From assembly GCA_022566515.1 (NCBI GenBank), contig JADFIT010000017.1:1-36869 (forward strand): DNA of 36,869 nt, in the 5' to 3' direction. Positions 1 to 8,125 of the stretch are shown here, one piece after another; position 1 is the first letter of the stretch, and each line of letters opens with the position of its first letter. Source of the DNA: Gemmatimonadota bacterium (GTDB taxonomy: Bacteria; Gemmatimonadota; Gemmatimonadetes; Gemmatimonadales; GWC2-71-9). The notes under the pieces are model-generated. The model had not been told where the DNA came from, did not search any database, and worked only from the letters and a program-made list of their open reading frames with translations. The translations under genes were made by a program, and so were the position numbers.

Positions 1-57
1 CCACACCCCCCCGGGGGTGGCGCGGGGCCCTCTCCCCTCTCCCCTCTCCCCTCTCCC
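1..57. repeat. GC-rich hairpin plus 7-bp tandem repeat (TCTCCCC, about four copies)
   Basis: Bases 1-20 can fold on themselves: CCA and CCCCC pair with GGGGG and TGG, with a two-base bulge. Bases 31-57 are almost four head-to-tail copies of TCTCCCC. The unit is the reverse complement of GGGGAGA and resembles the GGGGAGT repeat at the other end of the window. No coding function is seen. Confidence 0.75.
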
Positions 58-61
58 TTTA

Positions 62-90
62 TTGACCTTCTCCTATATCGTTGCTATATT
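62..90 (+). promoter_or_regulatory. Sigma-70-like promoter for the NlpC/P60 gene
   Basis: A -35 box TTGACC (62-67) and a -10 box TATATT (85-90) are separated by exactly 17 nt. Transcription would start near 97, only about 8 nt before the ATG at 105. No Shine-Dalgarno sequence is visible, so the mRNA is probably leaderless or nearly so. Confidence 0.6.
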
Positions 91-104
91 TACACTTACA
101 TAAC

Positions 105-1172
105 ATGAGAGCGCTACCGACTTTACCCCTGAGCTGCCTCCTGGCGGCTCTTCTGCCATTCGGGGCCGACTTGGCAGCCCAGGCGGCCGACTTGGATTTC
201 TCCTACGGGCGGTGGTGGCGCGACGGTACGGTCGGCGAGATCTATTCCTTCACCTACTACAGGCCTTGGTTCGGGCCGGTAGCCATCGGGATCGGCGCCA
301 CGCACCTCGATGACCGGGGCGCGGCGTTAGGTCGCACTCAAAGCGGCGGCCAGCTTACGCTCGCGATCGGCCGGGCGAGCGGTGGATTGTACGCTGTCGG
401 GTCGGGTGGGCTCACCATGCGGCACGACGGTGGAAGCCTGAACGGAGTATGGAGCGCCGGAATGGGCTACGCCCTGCGACCGCTGTCGTTCTTCACACTC
501 TCGGGTGAATTGCGTTACCGCGTTGAAAAGGACACATGGACCGAAGGCTTCTGGCGGTTCGACTCGGCGACCGATCGTAGGGGATGGCACTTGCGAGGGG
601 GCCTCGCCGTTCACTTCGGCGGCGGACGACGTGCGACTCCCATTCCCCGACCGAGGCGTACCGCTCCCAGCGACGCCGGAGCTGCCACGGAGACATCCCG
701 CAGCAACGGCTCGGAATTCGTACCACCCTCCGAATCCGACATCAAGGGGATCGCCCGCTCGAGCGGCGCCTCGAAACCCGCCGCCAAGACCGCCGCCAAC
801 GTAGTGCAGACCGCGATAGACGTCATGGGGACGCCCTACAAGTGGGGCGGCACCGATGAGAACGGTTTCGACTGCTCTGGCTTGATCCAGTACGCCTACG
901 GTGAGAGCGGCATCATCCTACCGCGAGTGAGCCGCAATCAAACCCGGACGGGATCCTTCGTAGAACCGCGCGTAGCGTACCTTCGACCCGGAGACATCCT
1001 GGGGTTCTCGGTCGAGCGCAGCTCCCGCATCACCCATGTGGGACTGTACATCGGCGACGGCCAATTCATTCACAGCGCGTCAGACGGTGTGGCCATCTCC
1101 AGCCTCATAGCAACCGACCCGAACAGCCGCTGGTGGCAACGCCGCTGGGTCGTCGCCCGACGAATCCTTTGA
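105..1172 (+). CDS. Exported NlpC/P60-family cysteine peptidase (cell-wall hydrolase)
   Basis: The start is placed at the ATG at 105, because this gives a clean signal peptide (charged MR, hydrophobic core, probable cleavage after LAAQA). An upstream in-frame TTG at 81 overlaps the promoter. The mature N-terminal ~150 residues alternate aromatic and glycine residues like outer-membrane or periplasmic beta structure. A Pro/Arg/Ser-rich linker follows. The last ~115 residues form an NlpC/P60 (C40) domain: the catalytic Cys sits in FDCSGL (about residue 257) and the catalytic His in the THVGLYIG segment. C40 enzymes cleave peptide stems of peptidoglycan, so a periplasmic or surface murein endopeptidase is likely. 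The N-terminal part is not recognised and may be an anchor or sensor. The gene is 355 aa and has its own promoter. Confidence 0.85.
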   Translation: MRALPTLPLSCLLAALLPFGADLAAQAADLDFSYGRWWRDGTVGEIYSFTYYRPWFGPVAIGIGATHLDDRGAALGRTQSGGQLTLAIGRASGGLYAVGSGGLTMRHDGGSLNGVWSAGMGYALRPLSFFTLSGELRYRVEKDTWTEGFWRFDSATDRRGWHLRGGLAVHFGGGRRATPIPRPRRTAPSDAGAATETSRSNGSEFVPPSESDIKGIARSSGASKPAAKTAANVVQTAIDVMGTPYKWGGTDENGFDCSGLIQYAYGESGIILPRVSRNQTRTGSFVEPRVAYLRPGDILGFSVERSSRITHVGLYIGDGQFIHSASDGVAISSLIATDPNSRWWQRRWVVARRIL

Positions 1173-1247
1173 GAGCTGGTTGTCAGGCCGCAGTCCCGCA
1201 ACAGTCACTAACCACACTCCACATGACTCACACCGGCTCAACCACAC

Positions 1248-1790
1248 ATGCCCTGGATCGAATGGATTGAAGAAAAGGCTGCCACCGGTCGGCTCAAGGA
1301 GAGCTACGAGCGCTACGGCACCCGACGAGGTATGGACCATATTCTCAAGATCCACTCCCTCAACCCAAGATCGCTCGAGGATCATTACCGCCTTTACGCC
1401 CACCTAATGCGGGGTCCATCGGAGCTTTCCAGGGCAGATCGAGAGATGATCGCCGTGGTCGTCTCGAAGACAAACGACTGCCTCTATTGACTGCACCACC
1501 ACGGAGCGGGCCTCCGTCAGCTGTTGAAGGACGATGATCGCACGGCCGCCATCGAGCAGGACTACCGTGAGGCACAGCTGTCGCCGCGTGAACGGGCGAT
1601 GCTCGACTACGCCGTCAAACTCACACTCACCCCCTCAGAGATGGAGCAGGCTGACGTTCGACAGCTGCGAGAGGTGGGCCTGAGCGACGCAGCAATCCTC
1701 GATGTGTGCCAGGTGACCGCCTATTACAACTATGTGAACCGCCTGGCCGAGGGGCTCGGAGTGGAGTTGGAAGACGGCGGTGAGGGGTAG
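1248..1790 (+). CDS. AhpD-like peroxidase-related selenoprotein (in-frame UGA = Sec81)
   Basis: One reading frame runs from the ATG at 1248 to the TAG at 1788-1790, interrupted only by TGA at 1488-1490. Read through, it gives a 180-residue protein of the uncharacterised peroxidase-related branch of the AhpD/carboxymuconolactone decarboxylase fold. The active site reads C78-L-Y-U81-L-H-H-H85, so the UGA falls exactly on the second cysteine of CxxC. Glu66, Cys78, Sec81 and His85 keep the spacing of Glu118, Cys130, Cys133 and His137 of mycobacterial AhpD. The C-terminal part (AYYNYVNRLAEGLGVEL) is typical of the family, so the downstream half is still under constraint. A hairpin follows the UGA, and a tRNA-Sec gene lies at 33844. 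Likely role: thiol/selenol peroxide reduction in the cytoplasm. The start lacks a clear Shine-Dalgarno. The alternative, a nonsense mutation or base-call error splitting the gene, is less likely. Confidence 0.88.
1488..1520 (+). promoter_or_regulatory. UGA codon with predicted bacterial SECIS hairpin
   Basis: The UGA is at 1488-1490. A 6-bp stem, ACGGAG (1501-1506) with CTCCGT (1512-1517), closes a 5-nt loop CGGGC. CTG (1491-1493) can pair with CAG (1518-1520) below a 7-nt bulge. The loop begins 17 nt after the UGA and has G in its second position. This fits the bacterial SECIS model, in which the SelB-binding stem-loop lies within the coding sequence just 3' of the UGA. Folding was judged by eye only. 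Confidence 0.65.
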
Positions 1791-1813
1791 GTGGGTGGTC
1801 AACTATACGGGGC

Positions 1814-1841
1814 TTGACGGGTACTAGAAGGTCGATATATT
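1814..1841 (+). promoter_or_regulatory. groESL promoter
   Basis: TTGACG (1814-1819) and TATATT (1836-1841) are spaced 16 nt apart. The start of transcription would fall near 1848, at the left edge of the CIRCE operator, so a bound repressor would block initiation. Confidence 0.7.
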
Positions 1842-1848
1842 CCGATTC

Positions 1849-1875
1849 CTAGCACTCGACAATGTTGAGTGCTAG
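1849..1875 (+). promoter_or_regulatory. CIRCE operator (HrcA-binding site)
   Basis: The arms CTAGCACTC (1849-1857) and GAGTGCTAG (1867-1875) are perfect inverted repeats around a 9-nt spacer. They match the CIRCE consensus TTAGCACTC-N9-GAGTGCTAA except for the outermost base pair. CIRCE is the target of the heat-shock repressor HrcA. The hrcA gene itself is not in the window. Confidence 0.95.
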
Positions 1876-1928
1876 CCACGTAAGGCGTTTTCCACTAACA
1901 ATTTATAGGCTGACGGAGGTACTGCGTC

Positions 1929-2246
1929 ATGACGACTGCATCGAAATCTAAGAAGAAGCTCGGTGTGAAGCCCTTGGGTGATCGCGTTGTGATCCTACCC
2001 AAGGAAGAGGCAGAAGAGATGCGCGGTGGTCTGTACATCCCAGATACCGCCAAAGAGAAGCCGCAACAGGGGAGTATCGTGGCAGTTGGCCCGGGTCGGT
2101 TCGAGAAGGGCGCACGCGTTCCCATGGACCTCTCTGAGGGCCAAACAGTGCTGTACGGCAAGTACAGTGGTACCGAAGTCACGCTCGACAACGAGCAATA
2201 TCTCATCGTCAAAGAATCCGACGTCCTCGCCATCATCGACGGGTGA
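1929..2246 (+). CDS. groS: Co-chaperonin GroES
   Basis: This 105-residue protein begins with a short Lys/Ser-rich extension, then the conserved start LGVKPLGDRVVI. The mobile loop around residues 26-42 contains the GGLYIPD segment that docks onto GroEL, and the domain ends with a LIVKESDVLAII-type strand. It forms the heptameric lid of the GroEL folding chamber in the cytoplasm. A strong ribosome site GGAGGT (1915-1920) lies 8 nt before the ATG. groEL follows after 20 nt in the same operon under CIRCE/HrcA control. It is slightly longer than the usual ~95-97 residues because of the N-terminal extension. Confidence 0.98.
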   Translation: MTTASKSKKKLGVKPLGDRVVILPKEEAEEMRGGLYIPDTAKEKPQQGSIVAVGPGRFEKGARVPMDLSEGQTVLYGKYSGTEVTLDNEQYLIVKESDVLAIIDG

Positions 2247-2266
2247 ACGAATAAGGAGGCAGATCA

Positions 2267-3901
<1,635 letters not shown>

Positions 3902-3949
3902 GCCTGACCCACTAGGCTAGAAACCACCGTTGGGTTGGCTGATTTTGGA

Positions 3950-3977
3950 AGGGCCTCGGAGCTATCCGGGGCCTTTT
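3950..3977 (+). terminator. Rho-independent terminator after groEL
   Basis: GGCCTCGG (3952-3959) pairs with CCGGGGCC (3966-3973), with one G-T pair around a 6-nt loop. TTTT follows, with three A bases upstream that can extend the stem. It lies 48 nt after the groEL stop. Confidence 0.8.
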
Positions 3978-4060
3978 CATGCTATCCCAACCTGCTACCG
4001 AGAGTCCCCAATACGGCTCGGCCGATGGCGCGAGGCTCAGCCAACGGGTAAAATTGTGTC

Positions 4061-4450
4061 ATGCGAACCAGGATATTGTTGCTGCTCTTCATGTTCGGTC
4101 TCGGATTCCCGGGATCGCTAGCGTCCCAGGCTACCCTTCCCGATATCTCCGGAACGTGGCGCGTGCAAACCCCCGACGGACCGCAAGAATTGGTGATCCG
4201 GGCGGATTCTTCTGCCTCGTTCGGTGATGATACGGTCCGGTGGCGGCTAGTGGCCGATTCCATCCACATTGCGCTGGGTGACGAGTGGATGGTCTATGCC
4301 TACAAGCTTCGCGGAAAGAAGAGGATGACCCTGTCGGGAGGCGATCTCGAAGAGCCGATGGAACTCGATAGGATTGGGCCGGCGACTGCCCTAGCCGAGG
4401 GGGTAGAGATCCCGCCGGCTCCCCCGGCTGATCGACGAGCCATGACCTAG
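4061..4450 (+). CDS. Small exported protein, lipocalin-like (function unknown)
   Basis: This 129-residue protein starts with MRTR and a hydrophobic stretch (about residues 5-20), ending in a likely signal-peptidase site near SLASQA. The mature part opens with DISGTWRV, a motif common at the first strand of lipocalin-like or beta-sandwich proteins. It continues as short alternating strands with an acidic tail and a Pro-rich end. I cannot name a function. No Shine-Dalgarno sequence is present. A -10-like TAAAAT (4049-4054) ends only 6 nt before the ATG, so a leaderless transcript is possible, although a -35 box is not clear. The gene is flanked by the groEL terminator and a convergent minus-strand operon. 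Confidence 0.65.
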   Translation: MRTRILLLLFMFGLGFPGSLASQATLPDISGTWRVQTPDGPQELVIRADSSASFGDDTVRWRLVADSIHIALGDEWMVYAYKLRGKKRMTLSGGDLEEPMELDRIGPATALAEGVEIPPAPPADRRAMT

Positions 4451-4457
4451 GGGCCAC

Positions 4458-4502
4458 TCACCGTCTGGATAGCCCCGGCCCGGAGACTCCGGCAGACGGT
4501 GA
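4458..4502. terminator. Large inverted repeat between convergent genes (possible bidirectional terminator)
   Basis: CACCGTCTG (4459-4467) and CAGACGGTG (4493-4501) are perfect 9-bp arms, extendable by T4458-A4502. An inner CCGG/CCGG stem can form inside. The element sits between the stop codons of the convergent genes ending at 4450 and 4520. It lacks a U-tract, so a terminator or mRNA 3'-end stabiliser role is inferred from position only. Confidence 0.5.
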
Positions 4503-4519
4503 CGGAGGTTCAACCGACG

Positions 4520-5326
4520 CTAGCCGGCAATCCCCAACTCGAACTGACCAGGCTCCTGGCCCACGCAAATAGGATCGAGCGGCTCGTCCTGACGGGCCAC
4601 GAAGAGTTGCCCGCGAAAACCTCTCGCCGATAGCGCCTGCTCGACTTCAGATCGAGCGATGTCCGAACGGTTACACCGATCACTCAAATGGACGAGAACC
4701 ACCGAGTCCATTTTTTCATGACATAGCTCCGCCAGGAGTTCGCCGGCGGCTCGGTTTGACAAGTGCCCACCCGCACCCGCTATTCTAGCCCGCAGTGAAG
4801 CCGGGTAGGGACTCGTGCGCAGCAAAATCTCGTCATGGTTCGCCTCGAGCAGCAAACCGGTCACGCCCCGGAGGAGGTAGCGCACCGCCGCAGTAGGCCG
4901 GCCCAGGTCGTAAGCCAAACCGAGCCTCGCACCGTTCACCCCGACCACGAACGCCATGGGCTCGGCAGCGTCGTGACTGGTGCGGCATCCCATCACCGAG
5001 AACGGACCGATGGCCGTATTCCTATGGGGTGTGATGCGATTTCGCCTGGTTCCATCCAGTCGGTCGCCCAGCGCCGTGAGCGTGCCTCCCGAGGCAAAGA
5101 TCGGACACCCAACTTTGCGGGCCAGCGCCCCGGCACCCCTGGCGTGATCCCCGTGTTCGTGGGTGAGCACTATACCCACCACCCCACGGAGGTCGATACC
5201 TACCTTCTTGGCCCGCTGTACCAACGTGCGCGGACCGAACCCGGCATCGAGCAAGAGCGAACACCCGCCGGAGGTGACGACGAACGCGTTGCCGCGGCTC
5301 CCCGATCCCAAAACCACCAGCTTCAC
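4520..5326 (-). CDS. Metallo-beta-lactamase-fold hydrolase of the WalJ/YycJ type
   Basis: The 268-residue protein begins KLVVLGSGSRGNAF and carries the metal-binding HEHGDH motif near residue 56. A further histidine lies in the SHD segment, and a late VHLSDRCN motif matches the YycJ/WalJ branch of the metallo-beta-lactamase superfamily. These proteins are thought to act on nucleic acids and have been tied to cell-wall/chromosome coordination in Firmicutes; the substrate here is unknown. The start is a GTG (5326-5324) overlapping the stop of the upstream gene in a GTGA, so it is the third cistron of a tightly coupled minus-strand operon with two sugar nucleotidyltransferase genes. Cytoplasmic, with no signal peptide. 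Confidence 0.88.
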   Translation of the reverse strand: MKLVVLGSGSRGNAFVVTSGGCSLLLDAGFGPRTLVQRAKKVGIDLRGVVGIVLTHEHGDHARGAGALARKVGCPIFASGGTLTALGDRLDGTRRNRITPHRNTAIGPFSVMGCRTSHDAAEPMAFVVGVNGARLGLAYDLGRPTAAVRYLLRGVTGLLLEANHDEILLRTSPYPASLRARIAGAGGHLSNRAAGELLAELCHEKMDSVVLVHLSDRCNRSDIARSEVEQALSARGFRGQLFVARQDEPLDPICVGQEPGQFELGIAG

Positions 5327-6495
5327 CGCTGCGTAGCCGTCCGATGAAGTTCCTCCAACATCCGGCGCACCTCGTCTGTCAGGGCGACGTCTCGCCTCGG
5401 CATCACCCGAGACGCCACCGTGAGGAATCCTTCGGCAGTCATGATCTCACCATCGGTGCCCCAAGCGAAGGGAACAACGTATTTCGGCGAGCGCGTGGCA
5501 CCGAACACGTTGGCACCGGTTCCGATAACCGTCCCGGTCTCGAGCAGGGTGCCGATAGCGGTCTTGGCATGATCTCCGATGAGGCTGCCGAGTTTCTGCC
5601 GATGCGTTTCGATCGTCTCGTCGCCGAGCCGCAAACGAATGAGCCCGTACGTGTTCTTGAGATCTGACGTGACGGTATCGGCTCCCAGATTTACCCATTT
5701 CCCAACCACAGAGTGGCCGATGAATCCGTCATGCACCTTGTTGGCGTAGCCTAGAAATACAGAATCGGCTATCTCCCCGCGAACCCGGCAGCGGGGTCCA
5801 AATACGGACGCCTGGATCAATCCCCCCAACACCTCCGTGCCCGGGCCAACATAGACAGGGCCCTCAAACCGGGTTCCCGACCTGACGTATGCATGCTGCT
5901 CCAGAACCACCGCACCTTTTCGCACATCGAAGACGACCCCGGGCTCGACGCGAGCACCGAGCAAAATCACGTCGACTGGATCGCCTATCACCACACATTC
6001 ATCGGGGAGGCCGTCGCCTCCTTCGTTGATGAAGTCCGCCACGTCCGCAACCAGAAGATGCTCCAGCGCCGTGATAATGTCGTACGCGCCGTGCAGCAAG
6101 AACCCGTCCAGTTCAACTGCCTCCCAATCGTCGTGCGCGCCTTCTTCCCACGTTGATCCCTCTGGAACCCACCATCCAACGGTGGCGTCGTCGTTCACGA
6201 AGCGGGCGGGCGCCGCCGGTAGGTTGGGAGTGATGCCGGTGGGGGCAAAAACGGTGCGGCCGACAATGATCGGCCCAGAAAGGGACTCCGTAGAACTCAC
6301 CGCCGGCACGGCGTCTTCGACAAAGGCGTGAAGGTCTTTGTGACCAAAAATACCTTTTGTCTCGCCGCCTGCGATCGCCTCCCACCGTTCGCGGATCAGC
6401 CACGCTCCCGCACGCAGCTCGCTCAGGGGGCGCGACTCGCAAAACGGAGCCCACTGGATAGTAGGTTCGGGATCGATCAGGTAAAGGTCGGTCAT
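5323..6495 (-). CDS. GlmU-like putative sugar-1-phosphate nucleotidyltransferase
   Basis: The start is set at the ATG (6495-6493) that overlaps the stop of the preceding gene as ATGA and gives MTDLYLIDP. This trims a spurious 55-residue extension and leaves 390 aa. The N-terminal ~190 residues look like the NTP_transf_4 domain (KGIFGHKDL region). The middle, about residues 195-340, is a left-handed beta-helix with hexapeptide-style repeats (VEPGVVFD, VRSGTRF, VYVGPGTEVLGG). The stretch LGADTVTSDLKNTYG is typical of GlmU-like proteins of Bacteroidetes and related phyla. It probably activates or acetylates a sugar phosphate for cell-envelope precursors. It is coupled to a mannose-1-phosphate guanylyltransferase upstream. 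The exact sugar is not readable from sequence. Confidence 0.85.
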   Translation of the reverse strand: MTDLYLIDPEPTIQWAPFCESRPLSELRAGAWLIRERWEAIAGGETKGIFGHKDLHAFVEDAVPAVSSTESLSGPIIVGRTVFAPTGITPNLPAAPARFVNDDATVGWWVPEGSTWEEGAHDDWEAVELDGFLLHGAYDIITALEHLLVADVADFINEGGDGLPDECVVIGDPVDVILLGARVEPGVVFDVRKGAVVLEQHAYVRSGTRFEGPVYVGPGTEVLGGLIQASVFGPRCRVRGEIADSVFLGYANKVHDGFIGHSVVGKWVNLGADTVTSDLKNTYGLIRLRLGDETIETHRQKLGSLIGDHAKTAIGTLLETGTVIGTGANVFGATRSPKYVVPFAWGTDGEIMTAEGFLTVASRVMPRRDVALTDEVRRMLEELHRTATQR

Positions 6496-7562
6496 AGCCC
6501 ACCAGAGGGCCGGAACCGCGGCGGGAGAGAGGCGAGTAACTGCTTGAGGTGAGCTGCCCTTTCTGTTGTGGTTACAAGAGTTACGCCATTTGCTTGTACC
6601 ACTACCAGCCCCTGAACCCCGTCGATGACCACAGCACCGTCTTCCGCCCAGACCACGCAATTGGAGGCGTCACGCTGCACCGTATCTCCCACGAGCACAT
6701 TGCCCGAGTTGTCCTGAGATCGTACCCGCGACAGCGCGCCCCAAGTACCGACGTCGTCCCAGGGAAAGTTGCCGGGAACAACGGCTACTCGGTCACTCCG
6801 CTCGAAGTGTGAGTAATCCACGGCGATGGCGGTGACGTTGGCGAAGAAATCTTGCACGTCACCGGCTTCGAGTTGGGCCAACACCCCGGAAATCTCTGTG
6901 GCTACTGCTCGGGTTTCGGCCAGGAAACGAGCGGAGGTCCAGGCGAACAACCCGCTGTTCCACAGGGCTCCCGAGGCAACCAGACGCACCGCCTCCTCAC
7001 GGCTTGGCTTTTCGGTGAAACGGACCACGCTGCGGGCGTCCCCCTCCCCCTCCCCCTCCCCCTCACCCTCTCGGCCCAGGGGATCTCCGGGCTCTATGTA
7101 CCCATAACCCACTTCCGGCCGGTCCGGTACGATACCAACGGTTACGAGCACATCGTGGCCCTCGGCGACGTCCAGCGCTCTCGATGCCGTTTCCCGAAAC
7201 GCTTGGTCGTCTCCCACGAACCAGTCTGCGTGCAGCGAAAGGATGGACGCATCCGGATCCCGTTGCGCCGCATACACGGTGGCCCAGGTGAGTGCTGGGC
7301 CGGTCGAAGCAGGCTGCGGTTCGCCCAGAATGTTCTCATTCGGGATATGGGCCAGCAGCTTCGCGGTTTCGGAGCGGAGACGCTCCGCCGTCACAACAAT
7401 AATTCGCGTAGGCGCGATGAGACCCTCGAGACGGCGAACGGCCTGCTCGAGCAGCGACAAGTCACCCGCCAGGGCGAGCATCTGTTTGGGGATCTCCGGT
7501 GTCGAAAGCGGCCAAAAGCGCGTGCCGGACCCGCCCGCCAGGACCGCCGCCCAGCGAGTCAT
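6492..7562 (-). CDS. manC: Mannose-1-phosphate guanylyltransferase (GDP-mannose pyrophosphorylase)
   Basis: The 356-residue protein has the nucleotidyltransferase signature GGSGTRFWPLS...PKQ at residues 10-27. HADW follows near the metal site, then VGYGYIEPG, FTEKP and WNSGLFAW, the usual order in ManC/RfbM enzymes. It makes GDP-mannose from mannose-1-phosphate and GTP, feeding glycan or lipopolysaccharide synthesis in the cytoplasm. It lacks the C-terminal isomerase domain of bifunctional ManC. It is the first gene of a three-cistron minus-strand operon. A 6-bp tandem repeat (7039-7062) encodes a run of alternating Gly and Glu just before the FTEKP segment, in a loop where length change could be tolerated. 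It is not flanked by another mannose-pathway gene, so the symbol is by family. Confidence 0.92.
   Translation of the reverse strand: MTRWAAVLAGGSGTRFWPLSTPEIPKQMLALAGDLSLLEQAVRRLEGLIAPTRIIVVTAERLRSETAKLLAHIPNENILGEPQPASTGPALTWATVYAAQRDPDASILSLHADWFVGDDQAFRETASRALDVAEGHDVLVTVGIVPDRPEVGYGYIEPGDPLGREGEGEGEGEGDARSVVRFTEKPSREEAVRLVASGALWNSGLFAWTSARFLAETRAVATEISGVLAQLEAGDVQDFFANVTAIAVDYSHFERSDRVAVVPGNFPWDDVGTWGALSRVRSQDNSGNVLVGDTVQRDASNCVVWAEDGAVVIDGVQGLVVVQANGVTLVTTTERAAHLKQLLASLPPRFRPSGGL
7039..7062. repeat. In-frame 6-bp microsatellite (TCCCCC, four copies) inside the guanylyltransferase gene
   Basis: Four perfect copies of TCCCCC lie on the plus strand, then a degenerate continuation. Read on the minus strand they encode Glu-Gly repeats. 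Because the unit is 6 bp, gain or loss of copies changes protein length by two residues and keeps the frame. Confidence 0.85.
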
Positions 7563-7669
7563 CAGAATCCTTCGGCGTCAGGAGTCAGCCCGGTGCTGCG
7601 CCGACCCGAATGCCGCGGTGGAAAAGGGGCACTTGAGTCGCCTGGGAGGGAAGGGCCTGGCATGCCGGA

Positions 7670-8023
7670 TCAGAGCAGCTCGGCGATAGCGGTGCGATAA
7701 CGGCGAAGCTCGTACAGCAGGCCACCCACGTTGGTACCGGATCGGACCACAATCGCCATCAGAGCGTCTGCGGAGAGCACACTGACCACCACAAAGCCAT
7801 CTCCATACTCCATCACACCGGCGTTGAACTCGCCGCGAATTCCCACCTCACCCAGTTTCGCACAAGCTTTGACGAAGGACGGGACGAGCGCCGCAACGCC
7901 GTCGGAGTCCAACCCGTCACGCGAAAAGGAGTCGATTGCGAGGCCGTCCCTCCCCAATACGACGACGGTCTCGACCCCTTCATGCCGCCCGAGCGCCTGA
8001 ACAACGTCACGGATGGTAGCCAT
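7670..8023 (-). CDS. Roadblock/LC7-domain protein (MglB-like)
   Basis: The start is placed at the ATG (8023-8021) giving MATIRDVVQALGRHEGV, 117 residues. An upstream in-frame start would add a 20-residue tail unlike the family. The body is a single roadblock/LC7 domain: V-E-T-V-V-V-LGRDGLAID, then an alpha-helix, MEYGDGFVVVSVL, and a final helix LLYELRRYRTAIAELL. Bacterial roadblock proteins such as MglB regulate small Ras-like GTPases of the MglA type in polarity and motility. No MglA-like GTPase is present in the window, so the partner is unknown. It is transcribed divergently from the lipoprotein gene at 8126 and lies upstream of, but 107 nt from, the minus-strand sugar operon. Confidence 0.85.
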   Translation of the reverse strand: MATIRDVVQALGRHEGVETVVVLGRDGLAIDSFSRDGLDSDGVAALVPSFVKACAKLGEVGIRGEFNAGVMEYGDGFVVVSVLSADALMAIVVRSGTNVGGLLYELRRYRTAIAELL

Positions 8024-8102
8024 CGGCGGCAAGCTAGAGATGCCCTGAGCCGAAGTCAAGCAAGCGGTTCGGGTTGACCTCATTTCCAGACCCCGCTAAT
8101 CT

Positions 8103-8119
8103 TCTTCCTCACAGGAAGA
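8103..8119 (+). promoter_or_regulatory. Hairpin covering the lipoprotein gene's ribosome-binding site
   Basis: TCTTCCT (8103-8109) pairs perfectly with AGGAAGA (8113-8119) around a 3-nt CAC loop. The 3' arm contains the AGGAAG Shine-Dalgarno, 8 nt before the ATG at 8126. If folded, the site would be hidden from the ribosome. Confidence 0.45.
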
Positions 8120-8125
8120 TACCCT

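Noticed and set aside
31-57. CRISPR array or phage-type repeat
   Set aside because: The units are 7 bp, contiguous and without spacers, so they are simple tandem repeats.
5988-6179. Small minus-strand frame within the GlmU-like gene
   Set aside because: It lies entirely inside a better supported frame on the same strand and has no start signal or family match.
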